Shown one piece after another: positions 11,138 to 22,510 of a DNA stretch of 64,000 nucleotides. The DNA is taken from NCBI GenBank assembly GCA_018857735.1, contig JABMCL010003549.1:86001-150000 (forward strand), in the 5' to 3' direction. The DNA is from Alviniconcha marisindica (Eukaryota; Mollusca; Gastropoda; Provannidae). Position 1 is the first letter of the stretch. Each line of letters opens with the position of its first letter. The notes below the pieces were generated by a model. The model had not been told where the DNA came from. It worked only from the letters and a program-made list of their open reading frames with translations, and did no database searches. The position numbers and the translations under genes are program-made.

Positions 11138-14100
11138 CTGAAATACACACATGTAGGATCACTGAGAAAAGTCACAAAAATTAAGTATTCTTTACATCAG
11201 AAATGCCATTGACATTCTGCACTGTCAATAATTATAACAAGCAGTTGAGGAAACCTTTTTTTGTTAATTGACGAGAGTCACAGACAGTATAAGTTTATTT
11301 ATTTTTCAGTTTATCTGTAGCGTAACACATTCCATACCACCCCACCCTAACTTTTGCTCCTCTTAGCCCAATAATATTACTGGGGAAGCAATTTACTCAG
11401 AATTACTTGGCAGGATTTTTTTAAAAAGAATTATGTCCTCCCTTCTCTTATGCTCCTGAACCTTTTAGTCTTGCTACTCCCTGAAAACCTACCACCCAAT
11501 CTTCACTCATCACGCGCCTGTGGCTCTGGCCTGACTGTGTACCTGCACCCTGTGGTTCCTGCTGTCGGCAACCACCCAGTTTCCCATGCTGTCCACCGCC
11601 ACACCTGCTGGTTCATTCATCTCCCCGGGACGCTTGCCTCTCCGCCCCAGTGTTTTCAGCAGCTCCCCCCTCAGGCTGGTCAGGTACAGACAGCTCCGGC
11701 CTAAACATTCACCCGGCGAATTCAAAGCACAACACACAAAGATGTACTTTTTAACAAGAGCCCAGCTGTCTGTCGGACATCACTGGACAGAAACGATGTA
11801 ATATACCTACTCTGGTATTACCGTTTATTTCTGCCTTGCAGAGCAGGTATGTTTTCAAGACCAACAAAGAAAACTGACATGCACTTAAAAGACATCACAT
11901 AAATACAACTACCTGAACTGCCTAAATTAACTCTCACCTGGCATGTGAGTAAATACAAGTACATAAATTCCACCAAAGGTACATCCTCAAAGGTGAGGAC
12001 ATTTTCAAGATGAAGAGTAAAAGATGCACTACACAGGTGCAGACAGTCACGCAAATCTAAAATTGGCTCCATAAGCCATAAAAACAAAGTTGTTTTTTAT
12101 GTCGTCATTGGAAACAATGGACTGCCTTTAAATCTGACACAGGTGAACTCTGTCAGTGACAAGATTCTTGTTTTCTACATTCAGGATCTTTGACTGAACT
12201 GAGGCTAAATGTGCCAGAATTCAGTGGCCTTGAGTGAAGGGTTATTAACACAGAAACTGAAAACAAGAGTAAAGTTGTGTTTAAACTGACATGATCTTTC
12301 TTGACAAACATCTAGTCTGGTATCACAGGTTCCACTGCACATATGTCCATGGGTGCATGCAAGATGATGAACCAGGTCATGAAGAGTTTCTAGCTGCTTT
12401 TCAAACCTAACAAAAGGTAATACCTTGCTACCTTTTATTCTACACCTAGTTCACATATTCAATGTACAGGCATTTTTCCTCTGGATTCTGCTATCTGGAA
12501 CAAGATCAAATTTTCAGGAAATCCGGATTCAGGCAATCCACATGTACTTTGCTTATCCTGATCATTCCATATTTTTTTCTCTCTTTTATTTCTGCACTCG
12601 AAAATATAGTTCTGTATGCAATTTAAAAAGCACTTTAAGTCCAAGTATCCATTGGGGAATGTTTCTTTAGAAAACAAATTCTTAGTATTATGATATCTTC
12701 TTTTTAGTATTGTGATATGATCTGAAAGCTGACTCAGCATCTCTTACCCAGGTCACTGGTGAGGAGATCCTCTCCGTGCACTGCTAGGAAACGACATTTG
12801 GAGTCGTCATAGCGATTGCGCAGCGGCTGGTAGGGGTACGTGTCAATGGCCCCACTCTGCTGGAAAATGTGGATGCGAGCGTTTGAATACAGCGCATCCA
12901 CCACAACCAGCTGCCCTCCTTTGGTCATAGCAAGACCTGAAGCAGACCATCAGTCAAAGCAGTTAGTTTTAGTCAACAGGCCTGAAGCAGACCATCAGTC
13001 AAAGCAGTTAGTTTTAGTCAACAGGCCTGAAGCAGGTCGTCAGTCAAAGCAGTTAGTTTTAGTCAACAGGCCTGAAGCAGGTCGTCAGTCAAAGCAGTTA
13101 GTTTTAGTCAACAGGCCTGAAGCAGGTCGTCAGTCAAAGCAGTTAGTTTTAGTCAACAGGCCTGAAGCAGGTCGTCAGTCAAAGCAGTTAGTTTTAGTCA
13201 ACAGGCCTGAAGCAGGTCGTCAGTCAAAGCAGTTAGTTTTAGTCAACAGGCCTGAAGCAGGTCATCAGTCAAAGCAGTTAGTTTTAGTCAACAGGCCTGA
13301 AGCAGGTCGTCAGTCAAAGCAGTTAGTTTTAGTCAACAGGCCTGAAGCAGGTCGTCAGTCAAAGCAGTTAGTTTTAGTCAAAAGGCCTGAAGCAGGTCAT
13401 CAGTCAAAGCAGTTAGTTTTAGTCAACAGGCCTGAAGCAGGTCATCAGTCAAAGCTGTTGGTTTTAGTCAACAGGCCTGAAGCAGGTCATCAGTCAAAGC
13501 AGTTAGTTTTAGTCAACAGGCCTGAAGCAGATGATCAGTCAAAGCAGTTAGTTTTAGTCAACAGGCCTGAAGCAGGTCATCAGTCAAAAGCACTCAACAG
13601 AAACTATACAAAACTTAACTATGAAATTACAAAAGACAAAAAACAGAATGACTGCTAGCGTTCTAAAACAAGACCAAAAAAACACATAAAAGGTTTAAAA
13701 CACATGAATGGGATTAGCATGTTGTGTTTTGTCCTGATAAATAGCGTTCCTTTGAACCTTTTATGTGTTTGGATCTTAACTAAGAAATGTCCTCACAAGG
13801 GTTAATGATTCAACTGAGCCATCAGCTGCCTTTTGAATTCAACTGACTGTTGATTTTTGTCCCACCAGTAACTCATGGCTCACCCGAAGCTGGGTGTGAT
13901 TTTGCATACACAAATGTTTTCCTGCCATAAAAGCATGCATATATATCACATGCTACTTAGGCAACATGCTGACTTAAGAAGGATGTATATATTACATGTA
14001 ATATATATACAGTAAAAACATCCCCCTTAACCCTTTCATTGCCAGCAGCGCATGCAAAGTATACACCAGGAAACCAGCAGTGCAGAAGCACATTGCAGCT

Positions 14101-16051
14101 CAGAACCAGCTGTGTTAGGGTGGCTGCTCAAGACTTTCTTCAGATGCTGCATTGCAGATCACTACCTACCTACTTTAAACTGCTGTATCTTCTCAACCAC
14201 TCATCCAGACATCAATTTAAAGACAACTGAATGGAGCAAGACATTGGTGGTTTATTTTGAGATTAAAGTTTGATTTTGATATAGAGTTGATGGAATGCAC
14301 ACGTACAGTGTTTTGGCATAATTTGTTTACAATTCACTCACAATAAAGTCAACAAAGAAAATCTCAAACTGAACCGCTGTCACTCTCAGCAGCAAGTACA
14401 TTCGGTGACTGATAGTCCATAACCACGCTCATTGCTTGCACTGTACTGTAACAAACAGTTGCAGGTGAGGAACTGCTTATTGATGAAGTGCTGGCCATTT
14501 TTGGAAGATGGAAAAATATTGAAAACCATAAAAAATTGAACAAAGACAACAAGATTTCAGCGCCAAATGAAAGCCAGTCTTGTTTTTGTCACGTGACTAA
14601 CTTTGGGACCACATGTGGCTTCATTCACAAAGGATTCAAGAGGTTTAGTAACTTCGCTGACCCAAGTTGCCAATCAGCAACTTTGGCATTCTGGCTACAA
14701 GTCACTGCTTGGCGACTTTGGCATTCTGGCTACAAGTCGCTGCTCAGCAACTTTGGCGTTCTCACTACAAGTCACTGCTCAGTGACTTTAGCAATGAAAG
14801 GTTAAAAATCAAGACCAAAAACCAGGTGATGTCTCTCATCAGGGTGGTCTTTTATCAGGGCAACCTCTCATTAAGGTGGTCTTTTATCAAAGTGTTTTTT
14901 GTTAGGGTGGCCGCTCAACAGCGTGGACTCTCTTCAGGGTGGTCTCATCAGGATTTTCACTGTACTACATGGCTACTTGCAGTCTCAACACACCTCAAAT
15001 GAAATACTTGGCAGCGTACTGTGGTAGATGGTGAAATCAGACTACAGTGACTGAACTGAACTGCATGCAAAACTGTACTGTATAGTTTAAACATCATTTG
15101 CTAGATTACATGACATTAAATGGTTGTCTACTAGATGGGACAAGAATTGGAATATATATACAATAATTACAAGATCAATACATCCTTTCTAATATTCCAA
15201 CAGTAACATGCACCATCCTTTCTAACATTCTAACAGGCACTTATCATCTCTGCCCCAACCCCTTGCCCCCTTTCTTTCCCACAAACTAGACTGACAGCGA
15301 CAAGTGTTACCCACCATAAGGGGCATTCATCATCTTCTTTCCCATGGTCTTGACAAACTGTCCCTCTGAGTCAAAATGATACAGACAGTGGTCGTCTTTC
15401 ACAAAAATCTCATCTTTCTCATTCACCACCACCGCTGAAGGGCGCCGCATCTGTGTGATAAATCAGTCAGTCATTAAATCAACCAGTCAATCAGCACCTC
15501 TGGTATCATTCTTATCAAACCACAATGGAACCCAATGAAACGCAACCCTAGGGATCAAGTTGTAACACTAACAGAGATGCCACCTTAACTGAGAGATTTG
15601 AAGGTACTGCTGAACACATTGTATCCACACCAACAATGTACCCACAGTATACAGTAACCACACCCATAGTGTGAAGTAACCACACCCACAATGTACAGTA
15701 TCAACCCACAACATATGGTACCCTCACCCACAATGCACAGTACATACCCACAATATATGGTAGTTGGTACCCACATCCACAATGTACAATAACCACACCC
15801 ACAATGTACAGTATCAACGCACAACATATGGTATCCACACCCACAATGTACAGTATGTACCCACAATATATGGTATCCCCATCCACAATGTACGGTATAT
15901 GTTCTCCCCAAGAGGATCAAGGAGAAGGACTCCAGTCTTTCAGACCTTTGCTGAAAACCCATTTCTTTATCTAGGCATGGTAGTCGATGTGAATGTGTGT
16001 GATATGCACTTGCACTGATTTGCTGAGTGAAGTATGTTACCATAATTACTT

Positions 16052-16094
<43 letters not shown>

Positions 16095-17390
16095 TTTTTT
16101 TCCTTCTATTATCAATATTTTTTAACTCTGTATATATTTTTACTTTTAACTACTATGTATAGTTGCACTTTCATGAAGGGGTGGGTGCGTAGGGGCTGTT
16201 TGTACTTTATTGGTATGAACATCTTTCGGTAGTTTCAGCTTGCGAGAGCTTGTATGCATGCACTGTCTGTGTGTGCATGCACTGAGTCTGTGTGTATCTG
16301 GCGCTGAGAACACGCAAGGTTTTGTGTGGAAGTTTTTTTATGTACCATATATAAATTTTCACTCATTCATCACAACAAATGGTATCCACACACACACAGT
16401 GTACAGCATGGACCCACAACATATGGTATCCACACCCACAATGTAAAGTATCCACACCCACAACATATAATAATAAATCAATAAATAATAGTGGGGTCTT
16501 AGAGTGCCCTTTCTCAACTGAACCCTAGGCACATACATTTCATACTCAAGATAAAAAACAACCGACATCAAAACACACAGTATCAATATACACAAATTTG
16601 TCATCAATCATCACCCCACCTCCCTCCAAATACACACACACACACACACACATTCACCCACAACTTTTCATAAAAGTTAGAACGCTTGCTGTGAAATGCA
16701 ACAAAATGACTAGAGGAGAAAAAGTTTACTGATTCTGAATTTAATGATTTCAAACTTGTTACTCACTGTTAAGACCTAAAAGACACTAATGATGGTACCT
16801 TGAGGTCTGTTCCAAACTTGTTGATGACTCTGCCATTGTTGTACACCTTGATGATGTTGTTGCTGGTATCGGCAACAATGACGTCACCTTTACTGTTGGT
16901 GCACACTCCAATGGGGTGGTCAAAGTCACCTCGAATCTTTTCCACACACTTTGCGCTGATTTCTGAGAAGAAGAAAAATCCACAAAACAGCACCAATATT
17001 GGCTATGATACTGGGCATCTAAACCCTGTACACATACAAAAGTAGTCTGTATAAATGTGTGAGAAAATGAAAGCAAGTTTCCCTTACATTTTATTTTACA
17101 CGATCAATCAGTGACTGAGCTGTACATTTTTCAAACTGGTGTGACAACTAATGAACTATAAGGTGGTGAAAAAGGTTCACAAAAACCGGTCAGATAATCA
17201 GCGTAACCAGTCAGATACACAGCTGTCCATACTACCATTACAGCCGCACTAGCAAACGCACAGCCCCCTTCCCCCACGTAGAATGCACACACACACACAC
17301 ACACACACACACACCACACACACACACACCACACACACACACTCTCTCTCTCTCACTGTGCTGTGTTTTTTTTTTTGTGTTGTGTGTTGT

Positions 17391-17445
<55 letters not shown>

Positions 17446-20194
17446 ATTCTGAGAACTGATAGAATACCAGCTGGTGCATCTGACCAACTGTTGATTTTCT
17501 AAACATTAAAATACTGGAAATTACCAGTAAATCAAACCCTGTCAATATTATAATACAGGAACTACAATCATAACCTGTTGCTTTGATTATTGTACCTCTG
17601 TGTAAAGCTGGTGATGTTTGCAGCATGAGTATTTGCATGCTTTCTATAAATAGGCAGTACATGTGAACTGCATGTAACATGCCATGTGCAATGCGCTGGT
17701 TCAATATACTCTTAAATCAAGGTACTGAACTTTACTTACTAGTAGTTAATCATTTTCATGTGTGCTCACACACAAGGCCACCAACCACAGTTTTAAACAA
17801 CTGACAACTCCTTTCTGCCTGTGCCCCTTTAACAAGCCAGAACTAATAACCTGTTAATGTTAGAAGTTATGCACTGAGTTTCTCTACCCTTGCTGTTCCA
17901 CTTCTGGAACCTGATCCTGACTGCAGTTCAATATCTGGAGTGACTGGCTTTCATTTTCACGTCACAATTTTGTTTCAGGTAAATTGTGTCAAAATGAATA
18001 GGTGTGAGAATGCACTCACCAAACAAACCACCGCCAACATGTTCCAACATATGGCTAAGGTCCAGGCGCTTGCTGCGAGTCTTGAGAGGACGTGGAACTT
18101 CAACACCCTTGGGTACAGCAGCCTCTTCTGGCCCTGTGTCAACGGGCTTGGACACAGCAGCCTCTCCCAGCTCAGTTTCAACAGGCTCAGCCTTTATACT
18201 GACAAATCCCATCTCTTTTCTCATTTGCAGTTTTGAATCTTCCTGTTTGACATGCAGATTTGCAGCCTCTTCATTTACGTTCAGTGTTGCTTGCTTAGCT
18301 TTCTCTTCCTGGGCTTCCACTGGCCGGCACTTCTCTGTTATTGAGCGTCCAGACTCCTCTCTGACTGGGTGCTGGCACTTATCTGAGGTCTGGCCTGAGA
18401 CGATGTTGACATCTGCGGTTGTTGGGCAGCTGGTGGTGTTGGGGCAATGTGGATGGTCACCTCTGTCAGGCACTGAACACCTGGAAATGGACTGATACTC
18501 AAAGGTCTTCAAGGCTATGTTCTTGGAGCCCGGTGGGCCTAAACCACCACTCAGTGCTCCACTGGAGGACTTTGTCCCAGGGTCTGACAAGTGTAAACAA
18601 TGTGAAGCACCCTTCACACTCGTTGATCCAGAAGCAGATCTACCTGCATCTCCTGCAGAGGGCTTCTGGGGGCTGTGTGGGTGTTGTGCAAGTTTTGCTG
18701 AACCCAACACCAATTTACAGCTCTCTACTCTGACACAAGGAAGTGCTGCTGGTTTGCTGCTGTGAGACGTCTTCATGTCCTGCACTGTTTGTGGCGGCGC
18801 TGAGCTCAGCTCTGACTGGGCAGTATGTTCACTAGTGCCACTGCTGTCTGTCAGAGAAGTCTTCTCAGAACCTTGCTCTGAACTGGGGACATCGGCAGAG
18901 TCATCAGACTCCCAAATAAAGTCCTCCTCATCTCTGGGTCGTTCTGCTGATTTGGTTGCCTTGGGTATGCTTTTTGAGCTCTCAGCAGGACTTGAACATG
19001 ATCTGGCAGACATGGATGAGGCATAGGATGAAGCTGCATTGGGCTCACTGGAGGCAGGGCTTGTGTCTGGGTTGGAGACACCACTGAAGTCATCACAGCA
19101 GCAACCCGCTGACCAACAGTCTGTGCCCTCACCAGAAATGCGACCTGACAGACTACTGTCTGAAGAAATGTCTGGGCTGGACAGTGGGTTGATGCTGCGT
19201 TTTATCGGCAGCTGCATGTTAACATCTGCATGGGCGTATCTGCTGGGTAAGTCACATGTCTGCAATGGCAAAAAACCTGGGGGTGGGGGAATAACACTGG
19301 AATCACTCTTGGCAGCCTTCATCTTGTTGACACAGTCCTTCACAATCTCTCTATCTAGACACAAATCTACTTCACGAATGTGAACAACGTCGATGGATGA
19401 GGCCAGTCTGCGCTTCAGCAAACCTACCCTCTGCTCTCTGAAAGAGCTGTTGTCCTCTGGGACTTCTTGGATGGTTGCCAGCGGAGGTCTTGGTGGCTCA
19501 TGTGAGCCTGCAGACTGCCATGATGCAGCAAATCTGTTGTTGTTAAAACTGTCCACATGGTTTGAAACCAAAAGGTCAGACTCCTTCCTGTCCATCTGCA
19601 GCTCTGATGGTGAAGTTTGATATCCAGACCTATCCACCCAGAACTCGTCAACCTCTACCACTTTATGGTATCTGTCAAAGTGCTGGAGTTTAGCCACAAA
19701 GGTGCTGGAAAGAAACTGCTTCATGTTGTTCTGGAACTCAAATGCAGTTATGCCTTCAACATCTATCCTCTCAGCAGCATCTAGCTTAAACCTGGCCTTG
19801 TCAAAGCTGTTGAAAAGTCGCTGGCACGATCTGCCCAGCAAGTCATCATTCCTGCCCCTAAGAACCTTGTCAGCCTCAACGCAGACCTGAACCAACTTAG
19901 CATAGCCATCATGGATCTCTTTCTTCTTGGCATCAAGCTGTCTCTCCCGCTCAGTCACAGTGGCCTTGACCGTGACCTCAATACACTGCTGGAGCTGGAA
20001 GAGCTGGGCTGTGGTTTGGTTCGTCATGGCCTTGACATCTTCAAGAATTCTTTCTTGCTTGACCTTCAGCTTGGCTCTGCATGTCTCTACCTTTGTGATA
20101 GAGTTCTTCATTTTATTGATGCGCTCATAACCTGCGGTCAGCTTGCGTCTCACCTCGTCTAGGTCCATTGTTGTGAAAAATGGTATGTTCCCAC
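10982..20194 (-). CDS. TRIM-like coiled-coil protein with six-blade NHL propeller
   Basis: Six exons: 18020-20194, 16799-16962, 15315-15450, 12748-12936, 11543-11700 and 10982-11137; all have GT-AG ends and the phases close. The protein is 983 aa from Met at 20168. Residues 1 to about 200 are helical and coiled-coil, resembling the region after the B-boxes in TRIM proteins. About 200-690 is Ser/Pro-rich and probably disordered, with a basic patch PRPLKTRSKR before the NHL part. Residues 717-983 give six NHL-type blades (for example HPIGVCTNSKGDVIVADTSN, EPAGVAVDSMGNWVVADSRN). NHL propellers of TRIM proteins bind RNA or protein; this one's partner is unknown. No RING or B-box is seen in this exon or in the minus strand up to 26 kb. 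Eight codons (GNIPFFTT) are open upstream of the Met to the acceptor at 20194, so an upstream coding exon cannot be excluded. Confidence 0.85.
11138..12747 (-). other. Two TRIM-like gene introns
   Basis: Introns 11138-11542 and 11701-12747. Unique AT-rich sequence; no repeat array, RNA gene or extra exon recognised. Confidence 0.5.
11543..11700 (-). CDS. NHL exon 4 (blades 4-5)
   Basis: Acceptor GAATGTTTAG and donor CAG/GTACAC. Encodes RSCLYLTSLRGELLKTLG and EPAGVAVDSMGNWVVADSRN, the second being the clearest NHL match in the protein. Phase 1 in, 0 out. Confidence 0.9.
12748..12936 (-). CDS. NHL exon 3 (blades 3-4)
   Basis: Acceptor CTGCTTCAG/GTCTTG and donor G/GTAAGAG. Encodes GLAMTKGGQLVVVDALYSNA, RIHIFQQSGAIDTYP and CRFLAVHGEDLLTSDLG. 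Its acceptor is the head of a 45-bp array in the adjoining intron (12937-13592). Confidence 0.9.
12937..13592 (-). repeat. 45-bp acceptor-carrying minisatellite
   Basis: About 14.5 copies of a 45-bp unit. On the gene strand each unit reads CTAAAACTAACTGCTTTGAC, then GACCTGCTTCAGG: a branch-point-like CTAAC, a short pyrimidine tract and CAG/G. The array abuts the real acceptor at 12936/12937. A 272-codon open frame on the plus strand across the array is a by-product of the 45-bp period. Confidence 0.95.
13680..13775. repeat. Palindromic (hairpin) element
   Basis: Inverted arms AACACATAAAAGGTTTAAA and GAACCTTTTATGTGTTTGGA separated by about 45 bases. Relatives occur at 29425-29500 and, one arm only, at 38150-38180, so this is a dispersed hairpin family. 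Confidence 0.55.
14660..14960. repeat. Two short imperfect tandem blocks
   Basis: 14660-14800 has about four 36-bp units with ACTTTGGCATTCTGGCTACA and AGTCACTGCTCAG; 14835-14960 has about four units with AGGGTGGTCTTTTATCAGGG. Confidence 0.75.
15315..15450 (-). CDS. NHL exon 2 (blade 2)
   Basis: Acceptor ATCACACAG and donor G/GTGGGTAAC. Encodes RRPSAVVVNEKDEIFVKDDH followed by CLYHFDSEGQFVKTMGKK. Phase 0 in, 1 out. Confidence 0.9.
15610..15900. repeat. Degenerate CACAATGTACAGTA repeat
   Basis: About twelve units of 20-40 bp with CACCCACAATGTACAGTA or CACAACATATGGTA. The same motif resumes at 16375-16465, so the intervening 15900-16375 segment looks inserted into the array. Confidence 0.8.
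15900..16375. mobile_element. Probable insertion inside the CACAATGTACAGTA array
   Basis: Splits the array in two. Begins near TTCTCCCCAAGAGGATCAAG, includes a (GT)n at 16056-16093 and a block (16240-16360) that resembles 58250-58350 (ATCTGGC-CTG-GAACACGCAAG). Retroposon 3' end suspected; family unknown. Confidence 0.35.
16463..16798 (-). other. TRIM-like intron segment
   Basis: Unique sequence with a short (CA)n at about 16633-16653. Nothing else recognised. Confidence 0.4.
16799..16962 (-). CDS. NHL exon 1 (blade 1)
   Basis: Acceptor TTCTTCTCAG and donor AAG/GTACCA. Encodes CVEKIRGDFDHPIGVCTNSK, GDVIVADTSNNIIKVYNN and GRVINKFGTDLK, a canonical NHL repeat. Phase 1 in, phase 0 out. Confidence 0.9.
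16963..18019 (-). other. TRIM-like intron with inverted dinucleotide runs
   Basis: Apart from the (CA)n/(TG)n pair at 17282-17445 this intron is unique AT-rich sequence. The long open frames across it are dinucleotide artefacts. Confidence 0.5.
17282..17445. repeat. Facing (CA)n and (TG)n microsatellites
   Basis: (CA)n at 17282-17340 is followed by a short CT run and T-tract, then (GT)n at 17388-17445. The runs are inverted relative to each other and could pair as a hairpin with a loop of about 45-50 bases. Confidence 0.85.
18020..20194 (-). CDS. TRIM-like gene, large first coding exon
   Basis: Acceptor CTGTTCCCAG at the 5' edge and donor G/GTGAGTGC at the 3' edge. First Met at 20166-20168. 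Starts MDLDEVRRKLTAGYERINK, with heptad-like helices to about residue 200, then a long low-complexity Ser/Pro/Glu region. Ends HMLEHVGGGLF plus one base (phase 1). Confidence 0.85.
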
Positions 20195-21029
20195 CTGGGA
20201 ACAGAGAAAAAGAGTTTTTGTAATGTCAGCACAGTGTGAGAGATGTGTGCAGGTTAGGCATGTGCTAGGCTGTATTTGTAACAAATTATATAACCCAAAG
20301 TATAAATAAAATTCATAACAAATTATATAACCAAAAGTATAAATAAAATTCAATCAATAAATGCCAGAGCTATGAAAAAGATATTCTTTATCAAGTCAAT
20401 ATACTTTATTCAACTTCAAGAGGTCATGGCCATGTTTCTTCTTCAAATGAAAAACAGTTTGCCAATATCCCCTCTCTTTGGTGTTTAAAAAAAAAAAAAA
20501 AATCCTGGACAAAATATATAATACATAATCTTTTCATGTAGTGAACACATCCCTTGACTCTTGACTGCCGCCTCTCTGTCTGCTCCAATGATGCGCTGCT
20601 GGTGATCTGCTTTGAAATGATGATGTAGAGCTTAATGTCCTCGGATGACGGGTTGACATATTAGGGACAAACCGTGACCAATGCCTATAAGCATGGTTCA
20701 ATGTTGCTTTACGTCCCCAGAAACCATAAGGCTCATCAGGACGGGATGCCCAGGGCGGCCACCTCCACTTTCACACAGCTCCTGAACTCTGCTTTGAAAT
20801 GGATTTTAGTCGCTATTTTAGTTGGTGAAATGGATCAGGTGCCGGGTGTTGGCAGTTAGATCTAATGACATCCCAATCTGAGTGGTGCATCTTACCAACA
20901 GTGAAAGCACCATTCACATAGGAGCCCCTGCAACCAATTTCTGCCACATGTTGGTGTTTTATTCACTAAAGTTCTGTAAATCATGATGGCTAACTAGTGT
21001 AGACAATTTAGGGTAAAATCCAAGGAGAC
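20195..21029. other. 5' side of TRIM-like gene
   Basis: Presumed intron or 5' flank of the TRIM-like gene. Contains a duplicated AACAAATTATATAACC block (20280-20350), an A-tract (about 20489-20502) and a dispersed SINE-like copy (20630-20812). No RING or B-box coding sequence seen on the minus strand. Confidence 0.45.
20630..20812 (+). mobile_element. Dispersed SINE-like element, copy A
   Basis: Matches 51480-51645 over about 165 bases in the same orientation, including GCTTAATGTCCTCGGATG, AGCATGGTTCAAT, AACCATAAGGCTC and CACAGCTCCTGAACT. The core also occurs at 2115-2160, 60653-60700 and 61179-61227. No RNA polymerase III boxes were recognised here. Confidence 0.6.
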
Positions 21030-22510
21030 GGTCGGAAATTCCTGGACCATTTTAAAAGTTATTCTGGGTCACAAATATCATCACGATGAAACTGTGCGGT
21101 CGGCAAAAAGAGTTCTCAATTGTGCGGAATCGGGAAAGGAGGTACGATACGATATTTACTGCAGGATAACGCAAAGTTTTATTCCCGGCGTCCGCGTCTG
21201 CACCTAATGTGAAACATTCCTCTGCTGAAAATGCTCTCCAGGTGACAAAAGGAAAAAGAGGTTGGCAAATGGTTGCCAATGGGGGTCTGCATCAGGACTT
21301 TACTTTCGATTCTACTCTCTGCTGTTGGCAAAATTGTGCTACGAAGCGACATTCCAGTTCTAAGAGAAAGAAAGCCATGTTAAAACAAATAAAAACAGCA
21401 TTTCATACCGTGTTATTCGGCTCAGAATATCGTAGTTTCTATATGTTGTCAATCTCATTGACGATATGAACATAGATTCACACACTGGGACAGTGAACAC
21501 TTGCAACAGAACGTGCGTATGTATTCTTGAGCGCAAAGTTGGACTTCTTTCAGTGAAATATTGAGCAGACGACAATTCTGTGCGAGGGGTATGCTAAAAC
21601 TAATGTACCATGGAACTCGGCAACGTCGACCATTCCGACACCGCTGATGCTTCGTTTTTACGTCGGTAGGACTAGCTTAATGATAAATAACCAGTTTAGA
21701 GACAGTAAAAGAACAAGGGCCAGGAGGGGTTGGGGAGCGAGGGGGGAGGGGCGGCGGCGGAGCCGCAGTGAGTGGTGTGAGGCACGCGCACCTTGCTGCA
21801 TTTGATCACAAAACATAAGAATGGGATAGATAACCAGGAGGCAGTTTGCTTTCTTGTAACAAATCACTCCCCATGATTGCCGTTAGCATGCTTTCCGTTA
21901 CATTTTGTTTGGTAACCTACATAATGAAGTTCAGTTGGTACGCATGCACTTCTCACGATGCTCATGTAATCTTAGCCACTGATTCCACTTAGAAGCAACT
22001 GATTCCACAGAATGACTGGAAAGCGGTGATCTATATCAAACAGAAATTCCTGGTACTGTGATAGGGGTGCTACTCTTCCTGTTGGTGCCGAGCAGAGATC
22101 TATTCCAAAACATGTTTTTTGTCGAGTTGGTAAGATACGGACATTTCAAACGCCATTTCGGGTCACTGAATCACTCAAATAGGCCCATAATAAGCGAATG
22201 AAGCCAACATTTGAACAAAAGTGGGTTTGGTTACAGATTGTAACAGTAAAATAATGGGTGAGTACACGATTGATTGTTTTGCCGACATCTGCACGCAGGA
22301 AGCGTCATGATGCAGGCTTACTAAGAAACTAGATCTAGATCAAATGTTTGAAAGGAGCATATAGGCACACCGAAAGACACGAATATGATATAAAACTCGC
22401 TTTTTGTTGCAAATTTTGGATTTATTCCCTTGATATGACCCAGTCTGGGTGATTGTTATGATATTTGTGACCAAAAATGGCGTGTAAAAATGTCCCAGGA
22501 TTTGCCGACC
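21030..22510. mobile_element. Candidate element with inverted ends around the head-to-head promoter
   Basis: Left arm 21030-21090 and right arm 22452-22510 are inverted copies (about 75% over 60 bases), both containing TCACAAATATCAT and a GGTCGG end. The 1.48-kb interior has a GC-rich patch (GGCGGCGGAGCCGCAG near 21750) and the proposed first exon of the plus-strand gene. May be an old transposon or a duplicated regulatory block. Confidence 0.35.
21610..21665 (+). CDS. Unrecognised gene, proposed exon 1
   Basis: ACCATGG context; encodes MELGNVDHSDTADASFLR and leaves two bases (CG) before GTAGGA. Phase agrees with exon 2, which happens by chance one time in three. Confidence 0.4.

Larger units (their letters stand above)
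13593..15314 (-). other. Distal part of TRIM-like intron
   Basis: Contains a hairpin-type palindrome (13680-13775), a TATATA-rich patch near 13940-14010 and two short repeat blocks (14660-14800, 14835-14960). No coding exon seen. Confidence 0.5.

Noticed and set aside
12840..13658. 272-codon plus-strand open frame (NRPEAGRQSKQLVLV repeats)
   Set aside because: It is the antisense reading of a 45-bp intronic minisatellite; the period is a multiple of three, so the frame stays open without selection.
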